Of a DNA stretch of 64,000 nucleotides, positions 46,105 to 57,565 are shown one piece after another; within the stretch, counting starts at the first letter, position 1; every line of letters starts with the position of its first letter. The notes below the pieces were generated by a model, which searched no databases, had not been told where the DNA came from, and worked only from the letters and a program-made list of their open reading frames with translations. The stretch is from Pseudonocardia abyssalis (GTDB lineage Bacteria; Actinomycetota; Actinomycetes; Mycobacteriales; Pseudonocardiaceae), in NCBI RefSeq assembly GCF_019263705.2, contig NZ_JADQDK010000001.1:4340001-4404000 (forward strand), in the 5' to 3' direction. Both the position numbers and the translations under genes were made by a program.

Positions 46105-46857
46105 TCAGGAGGGCCCGCGTCGTCGCGGAGAGTAGGCCGTGAAACCGGCGGCGACGGCGTCGTCCGAGGTCCGGAACCACACCTCCGCCTTCGTCCGGCC
46201 GAAGTACGGGCTCGTCGGGGGGTGGAACAGCATCGACCCCGCGTTGCCCTTGATGGTGAACTCCGGACCCGGCGACGACCCGTCCGGGAGCGGTGCGGCC
46301 GACCCGGGCCCGTACGGCTCGGCCGGTGGGCGCGGCGTCGGCGACGGCCTGCGCCCGGCGCCCGGGACCACCACCGCGGACTGCCCCGGCGAGGTGGAGG
46401 CCAGCGGCCGGACCACGGGCGACGGGCGGGGACCCGGGCTCGGGCGGGGTGCGGAGGTGGTGGCGGGCGGCGCCTCGGCCGGGGTGGGCACGGCGGGGGT
46501 GGGCACGGCGGGGGCGGGGGCCGGCGGCGACGTGGGGGGCGTCGCGGTCCGCGGCGGGGTGGCCGGAATCGGCGGGGTGACCGGAATCGGCGGGGTGACC
46601 GGAATCGGCGGGGTGACCTGAGCCGGGGCGGCGGCCGGAACGGGCGCCGGGGCGGCGGCCGGCGGGGTGGGCAGACTGCCGGTCCCGGCCGTGGCGTGTG
46701 GGGAGCTGCCGTTGCGGGCCGGAGGTGCCGGCGGGCGCGGCGCCCAGACGTCGACGGGCTCGGTGGTGCGGCGGCGGACGACCACCCAGGCCCCCGCTCC
46801 GAGCAGGAGGGCCGGGAGGATCCAGCGGCCACGACGGGACGGGCGGGCCTCGGTCAC
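46105..46857 (-). CDS. Proline-rich membrane-anchored protein with C-terminal sunset domain
   Basis: This 250-residue protein has a short Arg-rich N-terminus, one membrane helix (ILPALLLGAGAWVVV) and about 150 Pro/Ala-rich residues. The C-terminal domain of about 45 residues reads EFTIKGNAGSMLFHPPTSPY and FGRTKAEVWFRTSDDAVAAG, which I recognise as a sunset-type domain of actinobacterial envelope proteins. Function is unknown. The GTG start follows AGGGAG by seven bases. The Pro-rich stretch contains VTPPIP three times, encoded by an 18-bp tandem repeat. Confidence 0.7.
   Translation of the reverse strand: MTEARPSRRGRWILPALLLGAGAWVVVRRRTTEPVDVWAPRPPAPPARNGSSPHATAGTGSLPTPPAAAPAPVPAAAPAQVTPPIPVTPPIPVTPPIPATPPRTATPPTSPPAPAPAVPTPAVPTPAEAPPATTSAPRPSPGPRPSPVVRPLASTSPGQSAVVVPGAGRRPSPTPRPPAEPYGPGSAAPLPDGSSPGPEFTIKGNAGSMLFHPPTSPYFGRTKAEVWFRTSDDAVAAGFTAYSPRRRGPS
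46565..46618. repeat. Three tandem 18-bp repeats inside the proline-rich gene
   Basis: GGAATCGGCGGGGTGACC occurs three times head to tail, encoding VTPPIP units on the minus strand. The copies are identical, which suggests recent expansion and possible length variation between strains. Confidence 0.85.
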
Positions 46858-46935
46858 GTGTCTGCTCCCTTCGCTTGCGTGACGACGACCGTACCGTCCG
46901 GGTTCGTCGGCCCCGCCGTCGCTGCCGCGTCCCAC

Positions 46936-46987
46936 CTCGCAGGGCGCGTGGTCATCTCGCAGGGCGCGTGGTCATCTCGCAGGGCGC
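46936..46987. repeat. Tandem 20-bp repeat upstream of the proline-rich gene
   Basis: CTCGCAGGGCGCGTGGTCAT is present twice in full and once in part (first 12 bases), with a period of exactly 20. ACCTCGCAGG at 46934 is complementary to CCTGCGAGGT at 47013, so the array can also fold with DNA 70 bases further on. It lies between the photolyase stop and the proline-rich gene start. Confidence 0.8.
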
Positions 46988-47050
46988 CGGCGGTCTGCGC
47001 GAGGACCGACGGCCTGCGAGGTCAGGGTCGGGCCGAGATCAGGGCCGAGG

Positions 47051-48418
47051 TCACTGCCGGGCCGCCTTGACGAGGTCGAACCGGGCGAGTGCCTCCAGCC
47101 GCTCGGCCTTGTGGTCGACCATCGGCTCCGGGTACCCGTCCGGGACCCCGCCGGGCAGCCTCCAGGGCTGGTGCGCGGCCTTGCCCGCCACGTCGCGCAG
47201 CTCCGGTACGTACCGCCGGACGTACGCGCCGTCGGGATCGAACTTCTCCCCCTGCGTGATCGGGTTGAACACCCGGAAGTACGGCGACGCGTCGGTGCCG
47301 CTGCCCGCGGTCCACTGCCAGCCGTGCTGGTTGGAGGCGAGGTCGCCGTCGACGAGAAGGCGCATGAAGTGCCGCGCACCCCACCACCACGGCAGGTGCA
47401 GGTCCTTGACCAGGAAGCTCGCGACGATCATCCGGACGCGGTTGTGCATCCACGCCTCCGCGCGGAGCTGCCGCATCCCGGCGTCGACGATCGGGAACCC
47501 GGTGCGCCCCTCGCACCACTGCTCGAAGGCCCGGCGGGCGGCGGCTCCGGACGCGGTCGGCAGGGCGTCGAAGGACCGGTCGTAGTTCTTCCGGGCGGAG
47601 TCGGGGCGCTGGTGCAGGACGTCGGCGTAGAACTCCCGCCAGGCGATCTCGGTGCGGTAGGTCCCCGCCGAGTCGCTGCGCTTGCGCGCCAGGTCGGCGA
47701 GCAGCGTCCTCGGGTGGACGAGCCCGTACTTGAGGTACACCGACATCCGCGAGGTGCCGGGCCTGTCCGGCCGGTCGCGGGCGTCGGAGTAGTCACCGAC
47801 GGAGTCGTCGAGGAACTCGTGCCAGCGCGCCAGCGCGGCGTCCTCGGTGGCCGCGGGCAGTTCGGCGTCGACGGGCTCGTCGTCCGGGAGCGCGACCCGG
47901 CCGTGGTCCGTGGGATCGAGCCACTCGACCGTCGATGCGTCGGTGTCGGCGGGCGCGCGCCACCCGTGCTCCGCCCAGGCCCGGCGGAACGGGGTGAACA
48001 CCCGGTACGGGTCGCCGTCGCCCTTGCGCACCCGCCCCGGTGCCACCGCGTACGGCGAGCCGGTGCGCACGAGCTCGCGCCCGGCGTCGGCCAGCGCCTT
48101 CTCTACGGCCTCGTCACGGCGGGTGCCGTAGGGGCCGTAGTCGGCGGCGACGTGCACCCCGCCCGCCCCGACCGCCTCCGCGATCCGCGGCACGACCTCG
48201 GCCGGGTCGCCCTCGACGACGAGCAACCTCCCGCCGAGCGACTCGTCGAGCGAACGCAGCGCCCGGAACAGGAACGTGCGGCGGGCGGCCCCGGACGGGG
48301 CCAGCAGGGCCGGGTCGAGCACGAACAGCCCCAGTGCGCGGGGTGCGGCGGCGAGGAACGTCGGCTGATCGCGGACCCGGAGGTCACGGCGGAACCAGAC
48401 CACGGAGGCGTCACTCAT
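47051..48418 (-). CDS. phr: Deoxyribodipyrimidine photolyase
   Basis: This 455-residue class I CPD photolyase/cryptochrome-type protein has the N-terminal antenna domain (VVWFRRDLRVRDQPTFLAA) and the FAD domain with GRTGFPIVDAGMRQL, WMHNRVRMIVASFL, and DGDLASNQHGWQWTAGSGTDASPYFRVFNP. It repairs UV-induced cyclobutane dimers using blue light. It is monocistronic, downstream of gltA and separated from it by a hairpin. Confidence 0.93.
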   Translation of the reverse strand: MSDASVVWFRRDLRVRDQPTFLAAAPRALGLFVLDPALLAPSGAARRTFLFRALRSLDESLGGRLLVVEGDPAEVVPRIAEAVGAGGVHVAADYGPYGTRRDEAVEKALADAGRELVRTGSPYAVAPGRVRKGDGDPYRVFTPFRRAWAEHGWRAPADTDASTVEWLDPTDHGRVALPDDEPVDAELPAATEDAALARWHEFLDDSVGDYSDARDRPDRPGTSRMSVYLKYGLVHPRTLLADLARKRSDSAGTYRTEIAWREFYADVLHQRPDSARKNYDRSFDALPTASGAAARRAFEQWCEGRTGFPIVDAGMRQLRAEAWMHNRVRMIVASFLVKDLHLPWWWGARHFMRLLVDGDLASNQHGWQWTAGSGTDASPYFRVFNPITQGEKFDPDGAYVRRYVPELRDVAGKAAHQPWRLPGGVPDGYPEPMVDHKAERLEALARFDLVKAARQ

Positions 48419-48473
48419 GGATCGCGACGCTAACGCCCCCGGACGACTCCCGCGCCTCGACCCCGAACTGCGA

Positions 48474-48516
48474 CATGGCCACCTTCACGCAACCGGACTG
48501 CGTGAAGGTGGCCATG
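48474..48516. terminator. Perfect hairpin downstream of gltA
   Basis: CATGGCCACCTTCACGCA and its exact complement (18-base arms, 7-base loop) follow the gltA stop by 23 bases on the minus strand. The arm core CATGGCCACCTTCACGC is shared with the hairpin downstream of serC, 9 kb away. Confidence 0.8.
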
Positions 48517-48538
48517 CGGCAACGGGGGTGGCAGTGGG

Positions 48539-49840
<1,302 letters not shown>

Positions 49841-49951
49841 GTGGAGGTTCCCTCACACTCGCGTGGTCCAAGTCTGTTGGGCGTCACGCTAGTGCGCCGG
49901 GCCCCGGATGCGCCGGGCAGAGGTGTCCACATCACGCGAGGAGCGTCACGG

Positions 49952-51016
49952 ATGGCCCGCTGCGGCCCGCAGTTCGGCCCCGACATCACCTTCCTCGGCG
50001 TGCCCCGCTGCGACTGGTCGGATCCGGCGTCCTGCGCCGGTGCCGCGGTCGTCGTCCTGGGCGCCCCGTTCGACGGCGGGACGTCGCACCGGCCGGGCAC
50101 CCGGTTCGGGCCGCAGTACATCCGACAGAGCTGCTACCTGCCGCACGACGGCTCCCGGCCCTCGCTCGCACTGCGCGTCGACGGGCTCGCGGACCTCGCC
50201 GTGCACGGCGCCGGGGACGTCGAGATGTTCTCCGGCGACGCCGGGCGATCGGTCCGCGATCTGCAGGAGGCTGTGCACCCGATCGCGGCCACCGGGGCCG
50301 TTCCGCTGGTGCTCGGCGGGGACCACACGATCGCGTGGCCGGACGCGGCCGGCGTCGCCCAGCATCTGGGACAGGGCCGGGTGTCGATGATCCATTTCGA
50401 CGCCCACGCCGACACCGGGGACATCGAGTCCGGCCCGCTCGTCGGGCACGGCCAGCCGATGCGCCGGCTCATCGAGTCCGGCGCCCTGCGCGGCGACCGG
50501 TTCCTGCAGGTGGGGCTGCGCGGGTACGGGCCGGGCCCCGAGACGCTGTCCTGGATGGCCGAGCAGGGCATGCGCTCCTACGAGATGACCGAGATCGTCG
50601 CCCGCGGCCTCGACGAGTGCCTCACCGAGGCGTCCGCCATCGCCGTGGACGACTGCGACGGGGTGTTCCTGTCCATCGACATCGACGTGTGCGACCCGGG
50701 CCACGCGCCCGGCACCGGCACCCCGGAGCCCGGTGGGCTCACCGCCCGCGAGCTGCTCGACGCCGTACGCCGCCTGGCCTACGAGCTCCCCGTCGTCGGT
50801 ATCGACGTCGTGGAGGTCTCGCCGCCCTACGACCACGCGGAGATCACGTCGTTCCTGGCCGACCGCGTGGTGCTGGAGGTGCTCTCCGGCATGGCCCGGC
50901 GCCGCCGCGACGCCGCCGACGGCACGACGTGGGACCCACGGCAGCCGCTGCTCGACCGGTGGTGGCTACCGGGCGGCGGCGGACCGGTTCACCACGAGGT
51001 GCTTGACGACCCATAG
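49952..51016 (+). CDS. Arginase/agmatinase-family ureohydrolase
   Basis: This 354-residue Mn-dependent ureohydrolase has GGDHTIAWP (His ligand), FDAHADTGD (Asp-His-Asp ligands) and SIDIDVCDPGHAPGTGTPEPGG (two Asp ligands). The overall length and GAPFDGGTSHRPGTRFGP opening fit agmatinase or guanidinobutyrase more than arginase. Exact substrate is uncertain. A GAGGAG RBS precedes the ATG; the gene is divergent from gltA. Confidence 0.85.
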   Translation: MARCGPQFGPDITFLGVPRCDWSDPASCAGAAVVVLGAPFDGGTSHRPGTRFGPQYIRQSCYLPHDGSRPSLALRVDGLADLAVHGAGDVEMFSGDAGRSVRDLQEAVHPIAATGAVPLVLGGDHTIAWPDAAGVAQHLGQGRVSMIHFDAHADTGDIESGPLVGHGQPMRRLIESGALRGDRFLQVGLRGYGPGPETLSWMAEQGMRSYEMTEIVARGLDECLTEASAIAVDDCDGVFLSIDIDVCDPGHAPGTGTPEPGGLTARELLDAVRRLAYELPVVGIDVVEVSPPYDHAEITSFLADRVVLEVLSGMARRRRDAADGTTWDPRQPLLDRWWLPGGGGPVHHEVLDDP

Positions 51017-51345
51017 CACCGCACCCACCGCCGGCAGGATTCCGGCGACGGGTACTCCCCGACCGGCCTGCCCGACAGCGGCGTCACGAGGAACCCGCAC
51101 GGCGCGATGCCCAGCCCCGGCGCCCAGGACGGCGCCCGGAAGGGTTCGTGCTCGACGGGGCGGCGACGCAGCACCTGCACGGCGATGTCGACGATCGTGA
51201 ACACGATGAGCAGCAGCGACGTGGTGCCGCCCAGCAGCGTGCTGCCGGCGGCCGCCACCAGGATCACCGCGATGACGCTGGTGAACACGATCGCGACCCA
51301 TGGCGTCCGCCTGCCCTCGTGGACCCGGCCGAACACGCCGTGGCC
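50966..51345 (-). pseudogene. Decayed C-terminal part of an APC-type amino-acid permease
   Basis: One frame encodes FGRVHEGRRTPWVAIVF, then VIAVILVAAAGSTLLGGTTS and LLIVFTIVDIAVQVLRRRP, and TPLSGRPVGEY. Another frame continues with VAGILPAVGAVLWVVKHLVVNRS, the expected last helix. The reading frame is thus broken near 51045 and no intact start or N-terminal helices precede it. A short stretch in a third frame at about 51362-51460 (FGISFLTFVVTFTVMASG) may be a further remnant. It overlaps the end of the convergent ureohydrolase gene by about 50 bases. Confidence 0.75.
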
Positions 51346-51434
51346 GCCGTCGCCGCCGACCTCACCCGGACGCCATCACCGTGAAGGTGACCACGAACGT
51401 CAGGAAGCTGATGCCGAACGCCTCGGGCGGAACG

Positions 51435-52778
51435 TCATCCGGAAGCGGGACCCCGGTAGCGCCAGAAGTCCGGGTAGCGGCGCACGACCACCAACGCCCC
51501 GACCACGACGGCGACCCCTCCGGCCACGACCGCGGGCCCAGGGCCCGTGATCGCGGCGGCCGATCCGTGCCACATGTCCGCGATCCGCGGCCCGCCCGCG
51601 ACCACCACGATGAACACACCCTGCATCCGCCCGCGCATCTCGTCGGTCGCGACGGTCTGCAGCATCGACGACCGGTACACCGAGCTGACGAGGTCGGCCG
51701 CCCCACCGACGGCGAGGAACACGACGGCCAGCCACAGCGAGCTGGTGAGCCCGAACAGCGCGATCGACACACCCCAGATGCAGATCGAGACGGTCACCGC
51801 CACTCCCTGACGCTGCACGCGCTGCAACCAGCCGGAGAACAGGCCGGCCACGACCATGCCGATCGGGATGGCCGCGAACAGCAGCCCGAGCGCGGGGCCC
51901 CCACCCGGCGGGTCGCCGAAGATCCTCTGCGACATCTCGGGGAACAGGATCCGCGGCATCCCGAACGCCATCGCGACGATGTCGATCAGGAAGGACACCA
52001 GCAGCACGGGGTAGGCGGCGGCGTAGCGGAAGCCGTCGGTGACCTCGCGCAGCCCGGCCCGGCGCTTCGGCGCACCGGCGGGGCGCGGCTCCGGCGGCAC
52101 CGCGGGCAGGCGCCACGTCGCCCACAGCGTGGCGAGCAGGGCGATCGCGTCGAGCAGGTAGAGCATCGGGAGGCCGATCACCGGGATGAGCACCCCGGCG
52201 AGCAGCGGGCCGGCGATCGCCCCGATCTGGGCGACCGTCATGTTCAGCGCGTTCGCCGCGGGCAGCTGGTCGGCGGGGAGCAGGCGCGGGATCACCGCGC
52301 TGCGGGTGGGCTGGTTGACGGCCAGCAGCCCCGACTGCAGCGCGAACAGCACCAGGATCAGCCACACCCCGCCGACGCCGGTGGCCGAGGTGACCCACAG
52401 CAGCAGCGAGCTCGCCGCGATCCCGGATCCCGTGATCAGCAGCAGGGTGCGCCGGTCGACCGCGTCGGCGATCGCACCGCCCCACAGCCCGAACACCACG
52501 AGCGGGACCAGGCCGAACAGGCCGGTCAGCCCGACCCAGGCCGAGGACCCGGTGAGCTGGTAGATCTGCGTCGGCACCGCGACGACCGAGAGCTGCGCCC
52601 CGATGACGGTGACGACCCCGGCGAGCCACAGGCGGCGGTAGGACGGCGTCGCGAGCGGCCGGGTGTCGGCGAGTACGCCGCGCAGGCGGGCGAGCCTGCG
52701 CGTGGGGGCGTCGGAGGCGACGGGCGTGGTCGACTGCTCCGGCCCGCCGCGCTGGGGATGGGTGGGCTGGTCCGGCAC
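51435..52778 (-). CDS. MFS exporter (EntS/MFS_3-like)
   Basis: This 447-residue 12-helix exporter has SYRRLWLAGVVTVIGAQLSVVAVPTQIYQLTG at its first helix (conserved first segment LWLAGVVTVIG), the GGAIADAVDRRTLLL loop, and LDAIALLATLWATWRL. These features match the enterobactin-exporter-like group, whose members export siderophores or drugs. A ~45-residue cytosolic N-terminus precedes helix 1. Start is GTG. The C-terminus reads into the remnant region. Confidence 0.85.
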   Translation of the reverse strand: MPDQPTHPQRGGPEQSTTPVASDAPTRRLARLRGVLADTRPLATPSYRRLWLAGVVTVIGAQLSVVAVPTQIYQLTGSSAWVGLTGLFGLVPLVVFGLWGGAIADAVDRRTLLLITGSGIAASSLLLWVTSATGVGGVWLILVLFALQSGLLAVNQPTRSAVIPRLLPADQLPAANALNMTVAQIGAIAGPLLAGVLIPVIGLPMLYLLDAIALLATLWATWRLPAVPPEPRPAGAPKRRAGLREVTDGFRYAAAYPVLLVSFLIDIVAMAFGMPRILFPEMSQRIFGDPPGGGPALGLLFAAIPIGMVVAGLFSGWLQRVQRQGVAVTVSICIWGVSIALFGLTSSLWLAVVFLAVGGAADLVSSVYRSSMLQTVATDEMRGRMQGVFIVVVAGGPRIADMWHGSAAAITGPGPAVVAGGVAVVVGALVVVRRYPDFWRYRGPASG

Positions 52779-52856
52779 ATCGTCAGGCTTACCACGCGTG
52801 CGGATCGGGATCCGCCGTCCCCGTCCGGTTCCGCCCGGCCCGTCCCCGACGTCCGA

Positions 52857-53501
52857 TCAGGGGGCCAGGCGGCGGACCGTCCAGGTGCGGTCGCGGTCGG
52901 CCTCGAACCGGAGCCGGTCGTGCATGCGGTTGGTGCGGCCCTGCCAGAACTCGACCTGCTCGGGCACGATCCGCCAGCCGCCCCAGTGCGGCGGGACCGG
53001 GACCGGGTCCTCGCCGAAGCGCTGGGTGACTCCGGCGAGCGCGTCGTCGAGGACGCGGCGGTTGCGCACGCGCACCGACTGCGCCGACGCCCAGGCGCCG
53101 AGCTGCGACCCGCGCGGGCGCGTCGCCCAGTAGGCCTGCGTCTCCGCCGCCGCGACCGCCTCGACGGTCCCGCGCACGTGCACCTGCCGGTGCTGGAGGT
53201 ACCACGGGAAGGTGGCGCTCGCGAAGCGCGTCGCCCGCAGGTCGTGGCTCTTGGCCGAGGTGTAGTTGGTGTAGAAGACGACACCGCGGGCGTCGAGGCC
53301 CTTGCAGAGCACCGTGCGCGACGCCGGACGGCCGTCCTCCCCCGCCGTGGCCAGGACCATCGCGTTGGCCTCGACGACCCCGTCGGCCTCCGCCGCGGCC
53401 AGCCACGCCGCCAACTGCCCGTGCCAGGTCGGCTCGAGCTGCTCGACCTCGAGCCCCTCGGACCGGTAGTCCACGCGCATGCCCGCCAGCTGATCCGTCA
53501 T
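52857..53501 (-). CDS. pdxH: Pyridoxamine 5'-phosphate oxidase
   Basis: This 214-residue FMN enzyme makes pyridoxal 5'-phosphate. It shows SRTVLCKGLDARGVVFYTNYTSAKSHDL (FMN/PLP-binding central part, e.g. RTVLCKG and FYTNYTSAK), FPWYLQHRQVHVRG, and the C-terminal EFWQGRTNRMHDRLRF signature. It is divergent from citA, an arrangement also known in other actinobacteria. Confidence 0.94.
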   Translation of the reverse strand: MTDQLAGMRVDYRSEGLEVEQLEPTWHGQLAAWLAAAEADGVVEANAMVLATAGEDGRPASRTVLCKGLDARGVVFYTNYTSAKSHDLRATRFASATFPWYLQHRQVHVRGTVEAVAAAETQAYWATRPRGSQLGAWASAQSVRVRNRRVLDDALAGVTQRFGEDPVPVPPHWGGWRIVPEQVEFWQGRTNRMHDRLRFEADRDRTWTVRRLAP

Positions 53502-53775
53502 CGATCGCCTTCCCGTCACCCCGACGCGACGGTAGGTGGCCGCAGCGGCCCGGACAATCCCGGTGACCGATCCCACCCGGCTGCCGTGTTGCCTCTGCCC
53601 CCTCGCGCGGGCAGGGTGACGCCAACCGTGCCCGCCCGCCTGCGCCCATCTGCGCCGTGCGGATGCGGTTCGCGCACGTCCGGCGCACCCGATCCGGATC
53701 TGTGCGTGCTCCGGCCGACGACGCCACCGGTGTCGACCGGGGTGTCCGAAGTCGGGGACCATTCGAGGAGGACGC
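53502..53775. promoter_or_regulatory. Divergent pdxH/citA control region
   Basis: 274 bases without a convincing gene separate the two starts. It should hold both promoters; the RBS GAGGAGG lies just before the GTG of citA. I see no strong dyad or riboswitch-like structure beyond short GC-rich complementary stretches. Confidence 0.45.
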
Positions 53776-54939
53776 GTGTCCACTGCGCCGACGGCGCCGA
53801 CCGCGCCGGCATCCGCAGCACAGGCGGAGGCGGTACCTCCGCCTCCGCCCGGTTTCAAGTCCGGCCTGGAGGGCCACGTCGCCTTCCGCACCCAGATCGC
53901 CGAACCCGACAAGGACGGCGGGGCCCTGCGGTACCGGGGCGTCGACATCGAGGACCTCGTCGGAAAGGTCTCGTTCGGCAACGTCTGGGCCCTGCTGGTC
54001 GACGGCCGGTTCGGCCCCGGCCTGCCGCCGGCCGACCCGTTCCCCATCCCGGTCCACACCGGTGACGTCCGGGTCGACGTGCAGGCCGCGCTGGCCATGC
54101 TCGCGCCGTACTGGGGCTACCGCCCCCTGCTCGACACCGACGAGCAGGAGGCCCGCGACCAGCTCGCGCGCGCCTCGGTGATGGCCCTGTCCTACGTGGC
54201 GCAGTCCGCGCGCGGGATCGGCGTCCCCGCGGTGCCGCAGGCCCGCATCGACGAGTGCAACACGATCACCGAGCGCTTCATGACGCGCTGGCGCGGCGAT
54301 CCCGACCCGGCGCACACCAGGGCCATCGACGCCTACTGGGTCTCGGCGTGCGAGCACGGCATGAACGCCTCGACGTTCACCGCGCGCGTCATCGCCTCGA
54401 CGGGCGCCGACGTGGCCGCCGCGATGTCGGGCGCGATCGGCGCGATGTCCGGCCCCCTGCACGGTGGTGCGCCCGCGCGTGTGCTGCCGATGCTGGAGGA
54501 GACCGAGCGCACCGGCGATCCGTCCGCGCTGGTCAAGGGCATCCTCGACCGCAAGGAGAAGCTCATGGGCTTCGGGCACCGGGTCTACCGGGCCGAGGAC
54601 CCCCGGGCCCGCGTGCTGCGCCGCACGTGCCAGGAGCTGAACGCACCCCGCTACGAGGTGGCCGTGGCACTGGAGCAGGCGGCGCTGACCGAGCTGCGCG
54701 AGCGGCGCCCGGACCACCCCATCGAGACCAACGTCGAGTTCTGGGCGGCGGTGATCCTCGACTTCGCCGAGGTGCCGCCGCACATGATGCCCGCGATGTT
54801 CACCAGCGCACGCACGGCGGGCTGGTCGGCGCACATCCTGGAGCAGAAGCGCGAGAACAAGCTCGTGCGCCCGTCGGCCCAGTACATCGGCCCGGGCCCG
54901 CGCAAGCCCGAGGCCGTCGAGGGCTGGAACGAGATCTGA
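53776..54939 (+). CDS. citA: Second citrate synthase (CitA type)
   Basis: This 387-residue short citrate synthase has catalytic His in SACEHGMNAST, His in GPLHGGAPA and Asp in EFWAAVILDFAEVP, with LMGFGHRVYRAEDPRA. The N-terminus is a Pro/Ala-rich leader of about 25 residues and lacks the long beta domain of gltA. It could be a 2-methylcitrate synthase, but no prpB/prpD genes are nearby. Start is GTG after GAGGAGGACGC. Confidence 0.9.
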   Translation: MSTAPTAPTAPASAAQAEAVPPPPPGFKSGLEGHVAFRTQIAEPDKDGGALRYRGVDIEDLVGKVSFGNVWALLVDGRFGPGLPPADPFPIPVHTGDVRVDVQAALAMLAPYWGYRPLLDTDEQEARDQLARASVMALSYVAQSARGIGVPAVPQARIDECNTITERFMTRWRGDPDPAHTRAIDAYWVSACEHGMNASTFTARVIASTGADVAAAMSGAIGAMSGPLHGGAPARVLPMLEETERTGDPSALVKGILDRKEKLMGFGHRVYRAEDPRARVLRRTCQELNAPRYEVAVALEQAALTELRERRPDHPIETNVEFWAAVILDFAEVPPHMMPAMFTSARTAGWSAHILEQKRENKLVRPSAQYIGPGPRKPEAVEGWNEI

Positions 54940-54944
54940 GGCCT

Positions 54945-54984
54945 GTGTGCGGGAACCGTGGCTCCGGCCACGGTTCCCGCACAC
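54945..54984. terminator. Perfect hairpin terminator between convergent genes
   Basis: GTGTGCGGGAACCGTGGC and GCCACGGTTCCCGCACAC are exact 18-base complements around a TCCG tetraloop, five bases after the citA stop. The convergent MFS gene ends three bases beyond. Confidence 0.82.
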
Positions 54985-54987
54985 GGC

Positions 54988-56247
54988 TCACGCGGCGACC
55001 GGCTCCCGACGCACCCTCAGCGAGGCCAGCCCGGCGACGAGGCACAGCGCCCCGCCCACCTGCCAGGCCAGGTCGTAGGCCCCCACCTGGTCGCGCACGA
55101 TGCCCGCGGCCAGCGCCATGAGCGCGGCGCCCACCTGGTGCGAGGCGAACACCCACCCGAACACGACCGGGGCCCTGGCCCCGAAGATCTCCCGGCACAG
55201 CGCAAGGGTCGGCGGGATCGTGGCCACCCAGTCCAGGCCGTAGAAGATGATGAACGCCAGCATGTTCAGCTGGATGTCGGGCCCGAACAGGGCGGGCAGC
55301 GCGGCGAGCGAGATCCCGCGCAGCACGTAGTAGACGAGCAGCAGGACCCGTGGGTCGTAGCGGTCGGTGAGCCAGCCCGACGCGATCGTGCCCGCGATGT
55401 CGAACAGCCCGACGAGCGCGAGCAGCCCGGCCGCGACCGTCTGCGGCATCCCGTGGTCGTGCGCGGCGGGGATGAAGTGCGGCTGGATCAGGCCCATCGT
55501 CGTGGCGCCGCAGATCATCATGCCGAGCGCGAGGTACCAGAACGGCTTGGTGCGGGCGGCGTCGAGCAGGGCCAGCACCGCGATCCGGCCCGCCCCGGTG
55601 CGGATCGGGTCCTTGTCGTCGGCCGCGGTGCCGCCGTAGGGCGTGACGCCCAGGTCCCGCGGGCGCTCGCGGAGGAACAGCAGCACCAGCGGCACGACGG
55701 CCAGGGCCGCCGCCGACACGCCGAGCGCCGCGACGCGCCAGCCGGACGACTCCGCGACCAGCGCGATCACCGGCAGGAACACGAGCTGCCCGGCCGCACC
55801 GCCGGCCGTCAGGATCCCGGAGACGAGGCCCCGCCGGGCGACGAACCAGCGCCCGGTGACGGTGGCGACGAGCGCGAGGGCCATCGAGCCCGTGCCCAGC
55901 CCGACCAGCACGCCCCAGCACAGGACGAGCTGCCAGCTCGCCGCCATGTTCACGGTGAGCCCGCTGCCCGCCGCCACCACGACGAGCGCGGCGGTGATCA
56001 CCGGGCGGATGCCGAAGCGCTCCATCAGCGCCGCGGCGAAGGGCGCCGTGAGGCCGTAGAGGGCCATGTTGACGGCGACGGCGGCCGAGATCGTGGTGAC
56101 CGACCAGCCGAACTCGCCCTGCAGCGGCTCCATCAGCACGCCGGGGACGGCCCGGAACCCGGCGGCCCCGACGAGCGCCAGGAACGTCACCGCGGCGACC
56201 CACCAGGCGGGGTGGACGCGCCGGACCGGCATGCTGAGTTCACTCAC
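54988..56247 (-). CDS. MFS transporter (monocarboxylate/oxalate-formate antiporter-like)
   Basis: This protein of about 419 residues has 12 helices in the pattern of the monocarboxylate-porter/OFA branch: HPAWWVAAVTFLALVGAAGF, then GVLMEPLQGEFGWSVTTIS at the first external loop and RWFVARRGLVSGILTAGGAAGQ in the middle. A charged loop (about residues 195-230) joins the halves. The substrate is probably a monocarboxylate but is not known. I chose the GTG giving VSELSMPV; an ATG four codons upstream is possible. Confidence 0.82.
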   Translation of the reverse strand: MSELSMPVRRVHPAWWVAAVTFLALVGAAGFRAVPGVLMEPLQGEFGWSVTTISAAVAVNMALYGLTAPFAAALMERFGIRPVITAALVVVAAGSGLTVNMAASWQLVLCWGVLVGLGTGSMALALVATVTGRWFVARRGLVSGILTAGGAAGQLVFLPVIALVAESSGWRVAALGVSAAALAVVPLVLLFLRERPRDLGVTPYGGTAADDKDPIRTGAGRIAVLALLDAARTKPFWYLALGMMICGATTMGLIQPHFIPAAHDHGMPQTVAAGLLALVGLFDIAGTIASGWLTDRYDPRVLLLVYYVLRGISLAALPALFGPDIQLNMLAFIIFYGLDWVATIPPTLALCREIFGARAPVVFGWVFASHQVGAALMALAAGIVRDQVGAYDLAWQVGGALCLVAGLASLRVRREPVAA

Positions 56248-56335
56248 GGAACCCAGCATGACGCAGTCGTCGGCCGGAGGGAAGGGGTGACGCGGTGCAC
56301 CGCCCGCCGCCCGGCTGCTCGCCGGACCCGGCTGA

Positions 56336-57481
<1,146 letters not shown>

Positions 57482-57510
57482 TCCGGCGGTCACGCTCGAC
57501 ACCCGCCCGT

Positions 57511-57563
57511 TGCAGCATGGCCACCTTCACGCCATCTCGTTGCGTGAAGGTGGCCATGCTGCA
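57511..57563. terminator. Perfect 22-bp-arm hairpin downstream of serC
   Basis: The arms at 57511-57532 and 57542-57563 are exact complements around a 9-base loop. The core CATGGCCACCTTCACGC equals that of the hairpin after gltA, although loop and flanks differ. Confidence 0.82.
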
Positions 57564-57565
57564 TT

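Noticed and set aside
48474..48516. Small peptides starting MATFTQ in the hairpin arms
   Set aside because: The short frames come from the palindromic terminator sequence itself and occur on both strands.
51362..51460. Separate small membrane protein (FGISFLTFVVTFTVMASG)
   Set aside because: No start codon or RBS of its own and mostly overlapping the MFS C-terminus; better explained as remnant sequence or chance frame.
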